From: a virus
Direction: 5' to 3' (one strand)
DNA: 64,000 nucleotides
IMG/VR virus record: IMGVR_UViG_3300042402_003111
Coordinates: 62,001 to 126,000 of that record
The notes below the pieces were generated by a model. It searched no databases, was not told the origin of the DNA, and saw only the letters and a program-made list of their open reading frames with translations. This document shows positions 50,842 to 58,056 of this stretch, piece by piece (positions within the stretch are counted from its first letter, which is position 1; every line of letters starts with the position of its first letter). Made by a program: the position numbers and the translations under genes.

Positions 50842-52317
50842 ATGAGATTTACAGAACTTAAAGAAGCTAGTATTTTTACTAGAGGTACCTACACTTTCGG
50901 GCACGAAGTTAAAGTCGCTAGCTCGGAGAATGGAAAGAAACTCCTGGCTGCTATCCAACAAGTAGTACCAGATTTTGCACCCGAAGAAACTCTAATTTGG
51001 GTTGAAAAACTGCCGAAAAAATCACCGGTTATTAATTTAGGCAAAGCTTTAGGAAATGAAAAATATTTTCTAAGAAGTAATAATCAGGGGTTGATAATCA
51101 GAGGGTCAGATTCAGTTATTCAAAGTGGACTAAATCATGCAGGTAAGGCAAAGAAATTCAATAGAGGTGATATAGCAGAAGGTGTGTTAGGAGCTGCAAT
51201 TACTGCAAAGTTAATTAAAAGAGGCAAAGACAGGATAGGTGATATTACTCCAGAAGATGTAAAACAAGTATTGGCCAAGGCAACACAAAAAATAGGATCG
51301 TCTTTAACATATACAGTAAATGACAGAAACAGTAACATAGCAGACAAGATTGTATTCAGTGTTAAATTAACTGGACCTAGCTTAGACATTATTTCAGATA
51401 TGAAAGAATGGAGCAAATTTGAATTTCTATTTTCATCAACTGCTCATTATGCAAATAGTTTAGATGCAGAAAGGTACAGTGAATATTTTTATAAAAATGG
51501 TAAGGTTGATGAAATTTATATTAGTAGTGATGGCTTGAGCGGACAAAAAAGCAGAAAGACTGATGTTAGTGTAGTTGTAAGAGATCCTGAATCAGGCAAA
51601 GTCAGAAATTTAAAAAATGTAGACATAAGTCTTAAAGCAGATAGCAAACAGTTTGGTCAAATAGGTACCGGCGGTGTATCAGGAGGCTATGACAAATGGA
51701 TGGAATCCGCACGAAAATTATTTGAGCCTTTTGGTATAACAATGTCTGATGTATTAGCTAAAGGTGCCAAAAAAGACATTGTGATCTTTTTTAAAGCAGC
51801 ATATATACAAGCTGGCGAAAAATTAAATCAAGAATTAGCAGGATCGAATATAAGAAATGAAACTACATTTGTAGAAAAAGTTGCTGATGTAATTTTTCAT
51901 CAAGCTACGTTAAAAGTTCCTAATGTTCGAATTGTAAATCTAGAAAAAGATCAATCCACAATTCACAGTTTTGCTTCTCTTAAACAAAGAATGATCAGTG
52001 CTAAAGTAGATCTTACAGCTAGTACAAGTATTGGTAGATCAGGATATCCTACTATTACAATTGCTGATAAAACTTCAGGAAAAGTCCTAGTTAAAATAAG
52101 ATATTTCTCTACTCAACAAAGAGATAAAAGTGCCCATGTTTTCGAAAAAGGACCACTATTACACAGCTTAACAATGATTCAAAAAGATAAGACTAAAATT
52201 CAACCTATAAGTAAACCAGTAAATGCAACTCAAGCAATTCCTGTAGCTAAAAAACCGTCTATTCCAACAGAACCTAATTTAACTACAGATGATAATTTTG
52301 ATATAACCAATAAATAA
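50842..52317 (+). CDS. Putative internal protein, restriction-endonuclease-like fold possible
   Basis: 491 residues. N-terminus MRFTELKEASIFTRG fits the capsid-targeting pattern with a cut after KE. FNRGDIAEGVLGAAITAKLIKRG (about 105-128) resembles a helix at the start of nuclease folds, and KSRKTDVSVVVRD...NVDISLKAD (about 240-272) has the Asp...(D/S)-x-K arrangement of PD-(D/E)XK enzymes. The C-terminal part has Lys-rich, Thr/Pro tails. A packaged nuclease that acts on entry is an interesting possibility, unproven. Late motif immediately upstream. Confidence 0.6.
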   Translation: MRFTELKEASIFTRGTYTFGHEVKVASSENGKKLLAAIQQVVPDFAPEETLIWVEKLPKKSPVINLGKALGNEKYFLRSNNQGLIIRGSDSVIQSGLNHAGKAKKFNRGDIAEGVLGAAITAKLIKRGKDRIGDITPEDVKQVLAKATQKIGSSLTYTVNDRNSNIADKIVFSVKLTGPSLDIISDMKEWSKFEFLFSSTAHYANSLDAERYSEYFYKNGKVDEIYISSDGLSGQKSRKTDVSVVVRDPESGKVRNLKNVDISLKADSKQFGQIGTGGVSGGYDKWMESARKLFEPFGITMSDVLAKGAKKDIVIFFKAAYIQAGEKLNQELAGSNIRNETTFVEKVADVIFHQATLKVPNVRIVNLEKDQSTIHSFASLKQRMISAKVDLTASTSIGRSGYPTITIADKTSGKVLVKIRYFSTQQRDKSAHVFEKGPLLHSLTMIQKDKTKIQPISKPVNATQAIPVAKKPSIPTEPNLTTDDNFDITNK

Positions 52318-52321
52318 TTAT

Positions 52322-52660
52322 ATGAAAAACTTATTAGCTGCCATCTTACTGGCTACTACAGCCTTGGCAGCTAATGCTGAACCAAGAAGCAGACAAATTA
52401 AATTTATGTGTGGCAGTTTCGAAGATGTAGAAGCAACTATGGAAAAATACGGAGAAAAGTTAGTTATAGCTACTCAAGCTCCTAATGAACAAACAGTAAA
52501 TTTATTATATGTAAATTTTGAAACACACACAAGTAGTTGGTTCATACACGATTTACAAACAGACGACTATTGTATGATAGGTGTAGGAAAAGAAATTTAT
52601 ACACCTAAAGAAAGTCCACTTAATAATTTAAGTATAGGAACTAAAGTAATTTATCAATAA
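52322..52660 (+). CDS. Exported small protein, 112 aa
   Basis: Signal peptide MKNLLAAILLATTALAANA cut before EPRS. The mature 93 residues have two Cys (FMCGSF, DYCMIG), likely a periplasmic disulfide, and strand-rich sequence. No family recognised. Follows the internal-protein gene by 4 bases and is closed by a terminator. Confidence 0.75.
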   Translation: MKNLLAAILLATTALAANAEPRSRQIKFMCGSFEDVEATMEKYGEKLVIATQAPNEQTVNLLYVNFETHTSSWFIHDLQTDDYCMIGVGKEIYTPKESPLNNLSIGTKVIYQ

Positions 52661-52685
52661 GCCTGGATTTTCCAGGCTTTTTTTT
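52659..52685 (+). terminator. Rho-independent terminator
   Basis: Stem AAGCCTGGA/TCCAGGCTT, loop TTT, followed by a T-run. Confidence 0.92.
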
Positions 52686-52695
52686 GGAGTCAAAA

Positions 52696-52776
52696 ATGTC
52701 ATGGTTCTCACATAAATCTAAACGTTACCCAGCACCACCCTCTCCACCGGAGCCCCATCGCACACCACAAAGGTAA
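52696..52776 (+). CDS. Tiny Pro-rich basic peptide, 26 aa
   Basis: MSWFSHKSKR followed by a run of Pro residues and ending PHRTPQR. TTGGAG ribosome site 8 bases upstream. I recall peptides of the form MSWF(K/S)KK...PP...PHR in T4-like aquatic phages, which supports a real gene. Function unknown. Confidence 0.6.
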   Translation: MSWFSHKSKRYPAPPSPPEPHRTPQR

Positions 52777-52777
52777 A

Positions 52778-52784
52778 CTAAATA
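52778..52784 (+). promoter_or_regulatory. Late promoter motif CTAAATA, leaderless gene
   Basis: Ends 4 bases before the ATG at 52789, with no ribosome site between. Confidence 0.6.
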
Positions 52785-52788
52785 CTGG

Positions 52789-53397
52789 ATGCGAATTTTT
52801 GAAATAACGGAAACAGTTAAGGATAGTAATCTAATAAACAAGATAGCCAATAATGTGGCTAAATGGATGTATCAAAATGAACCAGCAGAACATCCTGTTC
52901 AAAGTATTGGCAAAATAACTGGTATTAAAGATTCTCCTTTAAGTAAACTAGGTGTGACTTTTGATTATCTTGACAAAGACACTGTAGCTGAATATCATAG
53001 AGAACAAGGTGGAAAACCTTTGATTGTGATAAATTTAGATGAATGGCAAGAAGGAGATTACGCCAGTATAGCAGAATATGTAGCGCATGAACTAAGACAT
53101 GCCTTGGACGATATCAAATTTAAAGGAAAACATCACGTAAGTTATTGGGCTGCACAGGATAGGTATCAGCAACCTAAAAAGAAAGACGAACCTTATTGGA
53201 GTAAGCCTAGCGAAATTAATGCTCGTGTTCAACAAGCATTGCATAATGTAGATTACATTAAAAGAGATAACCCAGGTGCAGATATCAAAGACATCTGGCC
53301 TGAAATTAAAAACATGTTAGAAGAGTTAAAACTTACAGAATACCCAGGTTATCAAAGAATCGTCAACCGTGTATTAGCCTACGCTAAACAAGATTAA
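52789..53397 (+). CDS. Zinc metallopeptidase-like protein (HELRH)
   Basis: 202 residues. YVAHELRHALDD holds HExxH (His100, Glu101, His104) and KPSEINARVQQAL a likely third ligand Glu. Different from the HELVH peptidase at 21068, although both may belong to small gluzincins. N-terminus MRIFEITETVKD matches the capsid-targeting-like group, with a cut after TE. Transcription from the late motif would start at the ATG. The stop overlaps a minus-strand gene. Confidence 0.77.
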   Translation: MRIFEITETVKDSNLINKIANNVAKWMYQNEPAEHPVQSIGKITGIKDSPLSKLGVTFDYLDKDTVAEYHREQGGKPLIVINLDEWQEGDYASIAEYVAHELRHALDDIKFKGKHHVSYWAAQDRYQQPKKKDEPYWSKPSEINARVQQALHNVDYIKRDNPGADIKDIWPEIKNMLEELKLTEYPGYQRIVNRVLAYAKQD

Positions 53398-53534
53398 CGT
53401 CCTTGTCCACGATAGGATTTATGTCCTATTTTTTCGCTTTTATTCATCGAGCTAGTTTTTACTTTACCACCCTGTTTAGTTTTTTTAACTACTGATGTAT
53501 GTGCTGCTGTTGTAGTACCTTTAGCTTTAGCCAT
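53394..53534 (-). CDS. Small basic protein ending YRGQGR, 46 aa
   Basis: Starts MAKAKGTTTA and ends KTSSMNKSEKIGHKSYRGQGR in two stretches; I recall the ending KTSxMNKxxKxxxKxYRGQGR from several T4-like aquatic phages. AAAGGA ribosome site. Second gene of a two-gene minus-strand unit; overlaps the stop of the peptidase on the other strand. Function unknown; nucleic acid binding is plausible. Confidence 0.7.
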   Translation of the reverse strand: MAKAKGTTTAAHTSVVKKTKQGGKVKTSSMNKSEKIGHKSYRGQGR

Positions 53535-53688
53535 TTAGATTCCTTTCAATATCTTTACAATTTGGACATTGACATTCATTACAGTCGCAGTCATCTGTTA
53601 AACAACTATGCCCACAGTGCCGATAGCAACCACACGAACATTTATTTGGTTTTATATAAGATGTATTATCTTCAAAAATAGGCTGCAT
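53527..53688 (-). CDS. Cys-rich metallothionein-like protein, 53 aa
   Basis: Ten Cys and two His in about 30 residues: KCSCGCYRHCGHSC, then DDCDCNECQCPNCK. Such CxC/CxxC density fits metal-thiolate clusters (Zn, Cu or Cd), so it looks like a small metallothionein. Ribosome site CAGGAG 8 bases before the ATG. It lies upstream of the YRGQGR gene and overlaps it by 8 bases. No standard family is certain. The plus strand has an overlapping open frame that I treat as a shadow. Confidence 0.72.
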   Translation of the reverse strand: MQPIFEDNTSYIKPNKCSCGCYRHCGHSCLTDDCDCNECQCPNCKDIERNLNG

Positions 53689-53712
53689 TTATTTGCTCCT
53701 GGACAGCGTATT

Positions 53713-53720
53713 TATAAATA
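53713..53720 (+). promoter_or_regulatory. Perfect late promoter TATAAATA, leaderless gene
   Basis: Full T4 late consensus, 4 bases before the ATG at 53725. Confidence 0.75.
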
Positions 53721-53724
53721 TTGG

Positions 53725-54282
53725 ATGAAAGACTATTTTGTAAAATTAGATTTACATTTAGAAAACGTCGATCTTGATCGTATTAAAGGAAAATATTTCG
53801 AAGGATACGGTACAACTTTTAAAAATTATCTGATAAAAGATAAGGACTATTTCGACAGTTTAATAAAAGAAAAAATTAAATTTAACATTGATCCATCTTT
53901 AGTATTAATTACAGAAATCACAGGCGATGGTATCGATCCTCATGTTGACCAACATACTGTAGCTCTTAATTATTATCTCGAAGCCGATAAGTCAATAACA
54001 AGTTTTTGGGATCAAAAAATAGATACAGAAGGAGACACTATTCCTCAACACTACGGCGATGGCAAATTGTATAAAAATAATGCTAAAGTTTATGAGATTA
54101 AAGATTTGAAAATGGCTTGTTCTTTTTCCGCTAAAAAAGGAGAATGTTTTTTATTAAATGTTAGAAAAATTCATAATGTTTTTAAACTTGAACAAGATGT
54201 CAATCGGTATGCAATTCGTTGGGGCTGGCAAGATTACGATTATCATACAATTTTAAATAGTATAGAACTTATCAATAAATAA
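53725..54282 (+). CDS. 2-oxoglutarate/Fe(II) oxygenase-like protein
   Basis: 185 residues from the ATG at 53725; an open frame reaches 53608 but the late promoter and an opposite-strand gene occupy it. GIDPHVDQHTVALNYYLEADKS supplies His-x-Asp, KIHNVFKLE the distal His and RYAIRWGW the 2OG-binding Arg, the double-stranded beta-helix signature. Phage enzymes of this class are common, with unknown substrate (protein or base hydroxylation). No ribosome site. Confidence 0.8.
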   Translation: MKDYFVKLDLHLENVDLDRIKGKYFEGYGTTFKNYLIKDKDYFDSLIKEKIKFNIDPSLVLITEITGDGIDPHVDQHTVALNYYLEADKSITSFWDQKIDTEGDTIPQHYGDGKLYKNNAKVYEIKDLKMACSFSAKKGECFLLNVRKIHNVFKLEQDVNRYAIRWGWQDYDYHTILNSIELINK

Positions 54283-54287
54283 AAATT

Positions 54288-54410
54288 ATGGGAACCGAGC
54301 AACTGTATTTTATAATTGGATTTTTACTCGGATTATTAATAACATTGTGTTTAACAATAGCAGGTGCTATAATATATTACGAGTCTATAGAAAAAAAGGA
54401 AGAAGATTAA
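54288..54410 (+). CDS. Small single-pass membrane protein, 40 aa
   Basis: One membrane helix (LYFIIGFLLGLLITLCLTIAG) followed by a short acidic and basic tail (ESIEKKEED). Five bases after the oxygenase gene. Ends one base before the Bfd-like gene. Function unknown. Confidence 0.62.
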   Translation: MGTEQLYFIIGFLLGLLITLCLTIAGAIIYYESIEKKEED

Positions 54411-54411
54411 A

Positions 54412-54564
54412 ATGGTTGTTTGTGTGTGTCGAAATATAAAAGAATCCGATTACACTAGACAAGAGGATCTTATAGAGCGTATAATGCAAGCAGATCACAA
54501 CTGTGGACAATGTCAAGAATATTGTTCAAAGTTAAAAGAATTGTTGTATGAAGGGTTATACTAA
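54412..54564 (+). CDS. Bfd-like [2Fe-2S] ferredoxin, 50 aa
   Basis: MVVCVCRNIKESD at the start and HNCGQCQEYC further on give C-x-C ... C-x2-C, the cluster motif of bacterioferritin-associated ferredoxin (Bfd) and related Fer2_BFD domains. Expected to hold one 2Fe-2S cluster and pass electrons, perhaps to the bilin reductase or to release iron. AAGGAAG ribosome site. The cluster would be supplied by the phage IscU/IscA. Confidence 0.75.
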   Translation: MVVCVCRNIKESDYTRQEDLIERIMQADHNCGQCQEYCSKLKELLYEGLY

Positions 54565-54589
54565 AGGTAGGAAGATATTGTAGTACAAT

Positions 54590-54643
54590 GCCTAAGAAGA
54601 AAGATCGGACAAGACCCGGGGGCGGTACCCGGCCGGTCCACCA
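54590..54643 (+). ncRNA. ssrA: tmRNA acceptor piece (permuted ssrA)
   Basis: The 3' piece of a two-piece tmRNA, placed first. T-arm: stem CCGGG/CCCGG (54616-54620 with 54628-54632), seven-base loop GGCGGTA. Then acceptor strand CCGGTCC (54633-54639) and ACCA (54640-54643). It pairs fully with GGGCCGG at 54852-54858, including G3-U70, the alanine identity pair. The exact 5' end is not readable. Confidence 0.87.
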
Positions 54644-54655
54644 TAAGGAAGTTTG

Positions 54656-54850
54656 ATGAAGATTTGTGTTAAAACCCGTGACGGAGACATATTGCCTGTA
54701 ATTTATGGCACCAGGTTTACCGAAAAGGATATTTTAGTTCGCACTGAACGAGAAGCAAACCAAGGTAGTTGGATGTTTAAGTTCGTTGGCGGACCAAATG
54801 ATTTTTACACAATGCTTTGTGATGAGCAAGGCGAAGAAGTTTTCTTATGA
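54656..54850 (+). CDS. Protein gene inside the tmRNA intervening segment, 64 aa
   Basis: ATG at 54656 with AAGGAAG eight bases upstream, ending just before the tmRNA coding piece at 54852. Product: MKICVKTRDGDILPVIYGT, then FTEKDILVRTEREANQGSWMFKFVGGPNDFY and LCDEQGEEVFL. Reads like a folded small protein. It fills almost all of the 208-base intervening sequence between the two tmRNA pieces, which RNA processing should remove. No family recognised. A TTG start at 54653 is an alternative. Confidence 0.62.
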   Translation: MKICVKTRDGDILPVIYGTRFTEKDILVRTEREANQGSWMFKFVGGPNDFYTMLCDEQGEEVFL

Positions 54851-54851
54851 T

Positions 54852-55063
54852 GGGCCGGAAATAGTATCGATTGACGAGCAAGTATTCAAAGGATCTACAC
54901 AGTAGGCGATGACTGTCAATCAAGCAAAACTATAGATGCAAACGTATCTACATTCAAGTTCTGGCAGAGCCCAGTTAGCGTAGCCGCTAACGATGAAGCT
55001 TTTGCTTTAGCTGCCTAAAAAACAGCAGAACTTCGGGGTTGACCACCTTGTTACCCAATAGTC
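54852..55063 (+). ncRNA. ssrA: tmRNA coding piece with tag ANDEAFALAA
   Basis: Starts with GGGCCGG, the 5' half of the acceptor stem. The tag frame is GCT AAC GAT GAA GCT TTT GCT TTA GCT GCC TAA (54986-55018), preceded by TAGCC, like the TAGTC before the E. coli resume codon. It rescues stalled ribosomes and marks the unfinished protein for ClpXP-type proteases. A G/C hairpin region follows the tag; the mature 3' end is uncertain. Confidence 0.92.
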
Positions 55064-55064
55064 T

Positions 55065-55090
55065 AAAAGGCACTTCGGTGCCTTTTATTT
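55065..55090 (+). terminator. Terminator after tmRNA
   Basis: Stem AAAAGGCAC/GTGCCTTTT with a stable TTCG tetraloop, T-rich tail. Confidence 0.92.
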
Positions 55091-55106
55091 TCAATAAGTA
55101 CTACTC

Positions 55107-56540
55107 ATGGCAAATGTAATTTTATACAACCAATTAGGATATAGACCACTGATTTGGAGAACTATATCTTGTTATCTATTAGCTCGATGGATCGAAGAAC
55201 ATGGTTACACTTGCCAAGTAATAGAATTTACACATTTATTTGATCCAGAAGAATTGTTAGAATATACCAAAATGTTCATCGACGACGATACTATTTTGAT
55301 CGGTGCTAGTTCTAGTATGTGGTCAACATGGAGTTCAGAATTAATGATGAACATACATGCTAAAAAGGTTCCCGAGAGTATATACTTTTCTTTATCTGAA
55401 ATAAAAAAAGAATTTCCAAAAATTAAAACAGTTGTAGGAGGTCATAGATTTTATAATCAATTAGAAGATTTAGATGTGTTTGATTACAAATGCATAATCG
55501 ACTACGGAGAAGACTGGTTACTTAAATTGTTAGACGAATTAACTGATAAACCATTAGCACAAAAATTAAAAAGAAAATCTTTCGACATTAATACACATAG
55601 ATTTGTTTTTAGAGAGCACGATTGTATTTTACCTGGAGAAAGCTTACCTATGGAATGGGGCCGTGGATGTATATTCAAATGTCCTTTCTGCCGTAGTCCA
55701 AACTTAGGTAAAAAAAGCGGGTCCGATGAAAAAAGTGTAGAATTGATGGTAGATGTGTTTACAGAGATGTACGAACGATTTGGAACTACTAGTTATTATT
55801 TCGTCGATGAAACATTTAATGCTGATGTAAAAAGAATAGAAACTCTACACGAAGTAAGTCAACAATTGCCGTTTCAATTAGAATACATAATTTATGGAAG
55901 AGCTGATTTAATCGATAAGCATCCTCATACTATCGATATGCTTCAAGATTCTGGATTAAGAGCAGTGCTGTTTGGAATAGAAACTTTTCATCCTGAAGGT
56001 GCTAAATTAGTTCTTAAACCGTGGAGTGCAAAAAGAGGAAAAGATTTTTTATTAGAATTAAGAAATCGTTGGAACAAAGTTCATATTGATTGTAGTCTTA
56101 TAGCAGGGTTACCCGGAGTGTCTAACGAATATCATTATGAATTAGCTGATTGGTTTTTAAATTCGAAACTTGGATTTTTTAATTTTAAACCTTTACTTAT
56201 GGTAAAAGGTGCAGAAAGCACTATGAGTACTTGGGAAATAGATTCTTCGAAATTAAAAATTGAATGGCCGGACGAAAAAGAACCTGCCTACTGGGTCTGG
56301 GGAGACACAAACTATGTTAATTCGTATAAGTTAGCTTGCGAATTGAACAGACATATAAGAGTTCAAGATAAGGCGTTTGCATGGAGTTTAGGTGCATTTA
56401 CTGCGTTGGGATTTAAGATGGAACAATTAACCAATTTAGGTACTAAAGAAATATTAAATTTGTGTGGAGATATCTACGATCACGAAGCACGATTATTCAA
56501 CAAATATAAAAGTATGTTAAAATCTATTGCAGGACGTTAA
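55107..56540 (+). CDS. Radical SAM enzyme 1 (B12-domain-like)
   Basis: 477 residues. The N-terminal third (LARWIEEHGYTCQVIEF...ILIGASSSMW...KTVVGGHRF) has the alternating strands of a cobalamin-binding-like Rossmann domain. EWGRGCIFKCPFCRSP at about 193-208 is the CxxxCxxC motif for the 4Fe-4S cluster and SAM; YFVDETF, YGRADLI and GIETFHPEG are later barrel strands. Class B or related radical SAM chemistry is likely, substrate unknown. 17 bases after the tmRNA terminator; adjacent to a second, related enzyme. Confidence 0.86.
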   Translation: MANVILYNQLGYRPLIWRTISCYLLARWIEEHGYTCQVIEFTHLFDPEELLEYTKMFIDDDTILIGASSSMWSTWSSELMMNIHAKKVPESIYFSLSEIKKEFPKIKTVVGGHRFYNQLEDLDVFDYKCIIDYGEDWLLKLLDELTDKPLAQKLKRKSFDINTHRFVFREHDCILPGESLPMEWGRGCIFKCPFCRSPNLGKKSGSDEKSVELMVDVFTEMYERFGTTSYYFVDETFNADVKRIETLHEVSQQLPFQLEYIIYGRADLIDKHPHTIDMLQDSGLRAVLFGIETFHPEGAKLVLKPWSAKRGKDFLLELRNRWNKVHIDCSLIAGLPGVSNEYHYELADWFLNSKLGFFNFKPLLMVKGAESTMSTWEIDSSKLKIEWPDEKEPAYWVWGDTNYVNSYKLACELNRHIRVQDKAFAWSLGAFTALGFKMEQLTNLGTKEILNLCGDIYDHEARLFNKYKSMLKSIAGR

Positions 56541-56542
56541 CC

Positions 56543-58027
56543 ATGAATCATGCTATTATTATCAGTATTCAAAATGTGTTTATTACGAGAAATCTCGGAG
56601 CACATAAAATTGCTAGTTTTTTAAGAAGTCATGACTGGGACGTAGAAGTAATAGACTATGCTGGATTAATTGGTGTGGAATACATAACAAAGATTGTTAA
56701 AACCAGAGTATCTGATAAAACTATCTTTATAGGTTTCAGTGACACCTGGGGAACTGTGCATCAGCTGGACTTTTCCGAACTTACTAATTGGTTAAGAAAT
56801 AAATTTCCAAGAGTTAAAATAATTGTTGGTGGACAAAAAATTATCAGAAGTCCTATACCAGCAGATTATTATATAGAAGGATATGGCGAAAATGCTATGA
56901 TAGAAGTTATTAAAAACATCTTAGGAACTAATACCGAAAAACTAAAATATACGTTGTACGGAAAAGGTAAGTTAATTAAAGCTACGTTAGATTATCCTTC
57001 TATTTTTATGAAAGATCTTACTTTAAAATATGAAGCAAGAGATTTTATTCAATCTAATGAACAATTAGGTATAGAATGGAGCAGAGGATGTAAATTTAGT
57101 TGCGACTTTTGTACATATCAACCTTTAGGAGTTAAAGGTGACAATTTTAGAGAAGTACAAAATTATGTAGATAATATGAACTATCTTTATGAAAATTTTG
57201 GAGTTACAACCTTTTTCAGTGCCGATAGTACAGCCAATGTTAATCCAGAAAAATTAAAATTACTAGCAGAAGCTACACAATCAAAAATAAATTTCGATCC
57301 TTGGATTATGGCATTTACCAGGATAGACTTAATGATAGCACACCCTGAAACGTGGGATGACATGATTGCTATGGGATATACTGGACATACATACGGAATA
57401 GAAAGTTTTAATCATCCAACAGGTAAATCGATTAAAAAAGGCATGCATCCAGATAAAGTTAAACAGGGTTTGTTAGATATTGAAAAATATTTTTCGCAAA
57501 GAAGTTTCTATCGTAGTAGAACTACTTTTATCTGTGGGCTTCCGCATGAAACTTACGATAGTTTCCTCAACGGTATAAAATGGATTAGAGATAATTTGGA
57601 ATGTTGTGCTCCTACTTTTTATCCTCTGAATATTTACAATCGAAATAAAAGAATAGGAAAAGAATCTAACTCAATATCCGAAAACTATGAAAAATACGGA
57701 TATACTAATTTAAAAGAAGATAATGATACTGATGATGTAATTAACTGGATTAATTATGAAACAGGAACATCATACGAAGGAGCATACGATACGGTCATTA
57801 ATCATCCTTTATGTCATAAAGGAGAGTCACTAGTCAGTGCGTGGTTAATTGGAGAACAAAGATTAATTTTTGATTTAGATTTTCAGGAAGCAGCGAACAA
57901 GCGATGGATTGATTCTAGAGAAGCAACGATAGGCTATGCTAACGTCGATTCAGATTTTTGGAAAAATCCAGGAGTTTATGAGTATTTGAAAAAATACGTA
58001 GTTAATAAATTGAACTACAATAAATGA
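56543..58027 (+). CDS. Radical SAM enzyme 2 (B12-domain-like)
   Basis: 494 residues, same layout as enzyme 1 but divergent: Rossmann-like N-terminal domain (ASFLRSHDWDVEVIDYAG...IFIGFSDTWGT...KIIVGGQK), then EWSRGCKFSCDFCTYQP with CxxxCxxC, FFSADSTANV, AFTRIDLM and GIESFNHPTG. Possibly acts with enzyme 1 on the same substrate, as pairs often do. Two bases separate the genes. The C-terminal 150 residues are not assigned. Confidence 0.86.
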   Translation: MNHAIIISIQNVFITRNLGAHKIASFLRSHDWDVEVIDYAGLIGVEYITKIVKTRVSDKTIFIGFSDTWGTVHQLDFSELTNWLRNKFPRVKIIVGGQKIIRSPIPADYYIEGYGENAMIEVIKNILGTNTEKLKYTLYGKGKLIKATLDYPSIFMKDLTLKYEARDFIQSNEQLGIEWSRGCKFSCDFCTYQPLGVKGDNFREVQNYVDNMNYLYENFGVTTFFSADSTANVNPEKLKLLAEATQSKINFDPWIMAFTRIDLMIAHPETWDDMIAMGYTGHTYGIESFNHPTGKSIKKGMHPDKVKQGLLDIEKYFSQRSFYRSRTTFICGLPHETYDSFLNGIKWIRDNLECCAPTFYPLNIYNRNKRIGKESNSISENYEKYGYTNLKEDNDTDDVINWINYETGTSYEGAYDTVINHPLCHKGESLVSAWLIGEQRLIFDLDFQEAANKRWIDSREATIGYANVDSDFWKNPGVYEYLKKYVVNKLNYNK

Positions 58028-58033
58028 TAAATA
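58027..58033 (+). promoter_or_regulatory. Late promoter motif ATAAATA
   Basis: Overlaps the stop of radical SAM enzyme 2; an extended -10-like TGCTAATAT (58042-58050) follows 6 bases before the ATG at 58057, with no ribosome site. Confidence 0.45.
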
Positions 58034-58056
58034 TAGTTATATGCTAATATAACTAA

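Noticed and set aside
53608-53724. Upstream extension of the oxygenase gene
   Set aside because: Overlaps the Cys-rich minus-strand gene and the TATAAATA promoter; the fold begins after the ATG at 53725.
54588-54656. A 22-codon open frame with an MPKKKD start
   Set aside because: It runs through the tmRNA acceptor piece (T-arm and CCA end), so its sequence is explained by the RNA; no good ribosome site.
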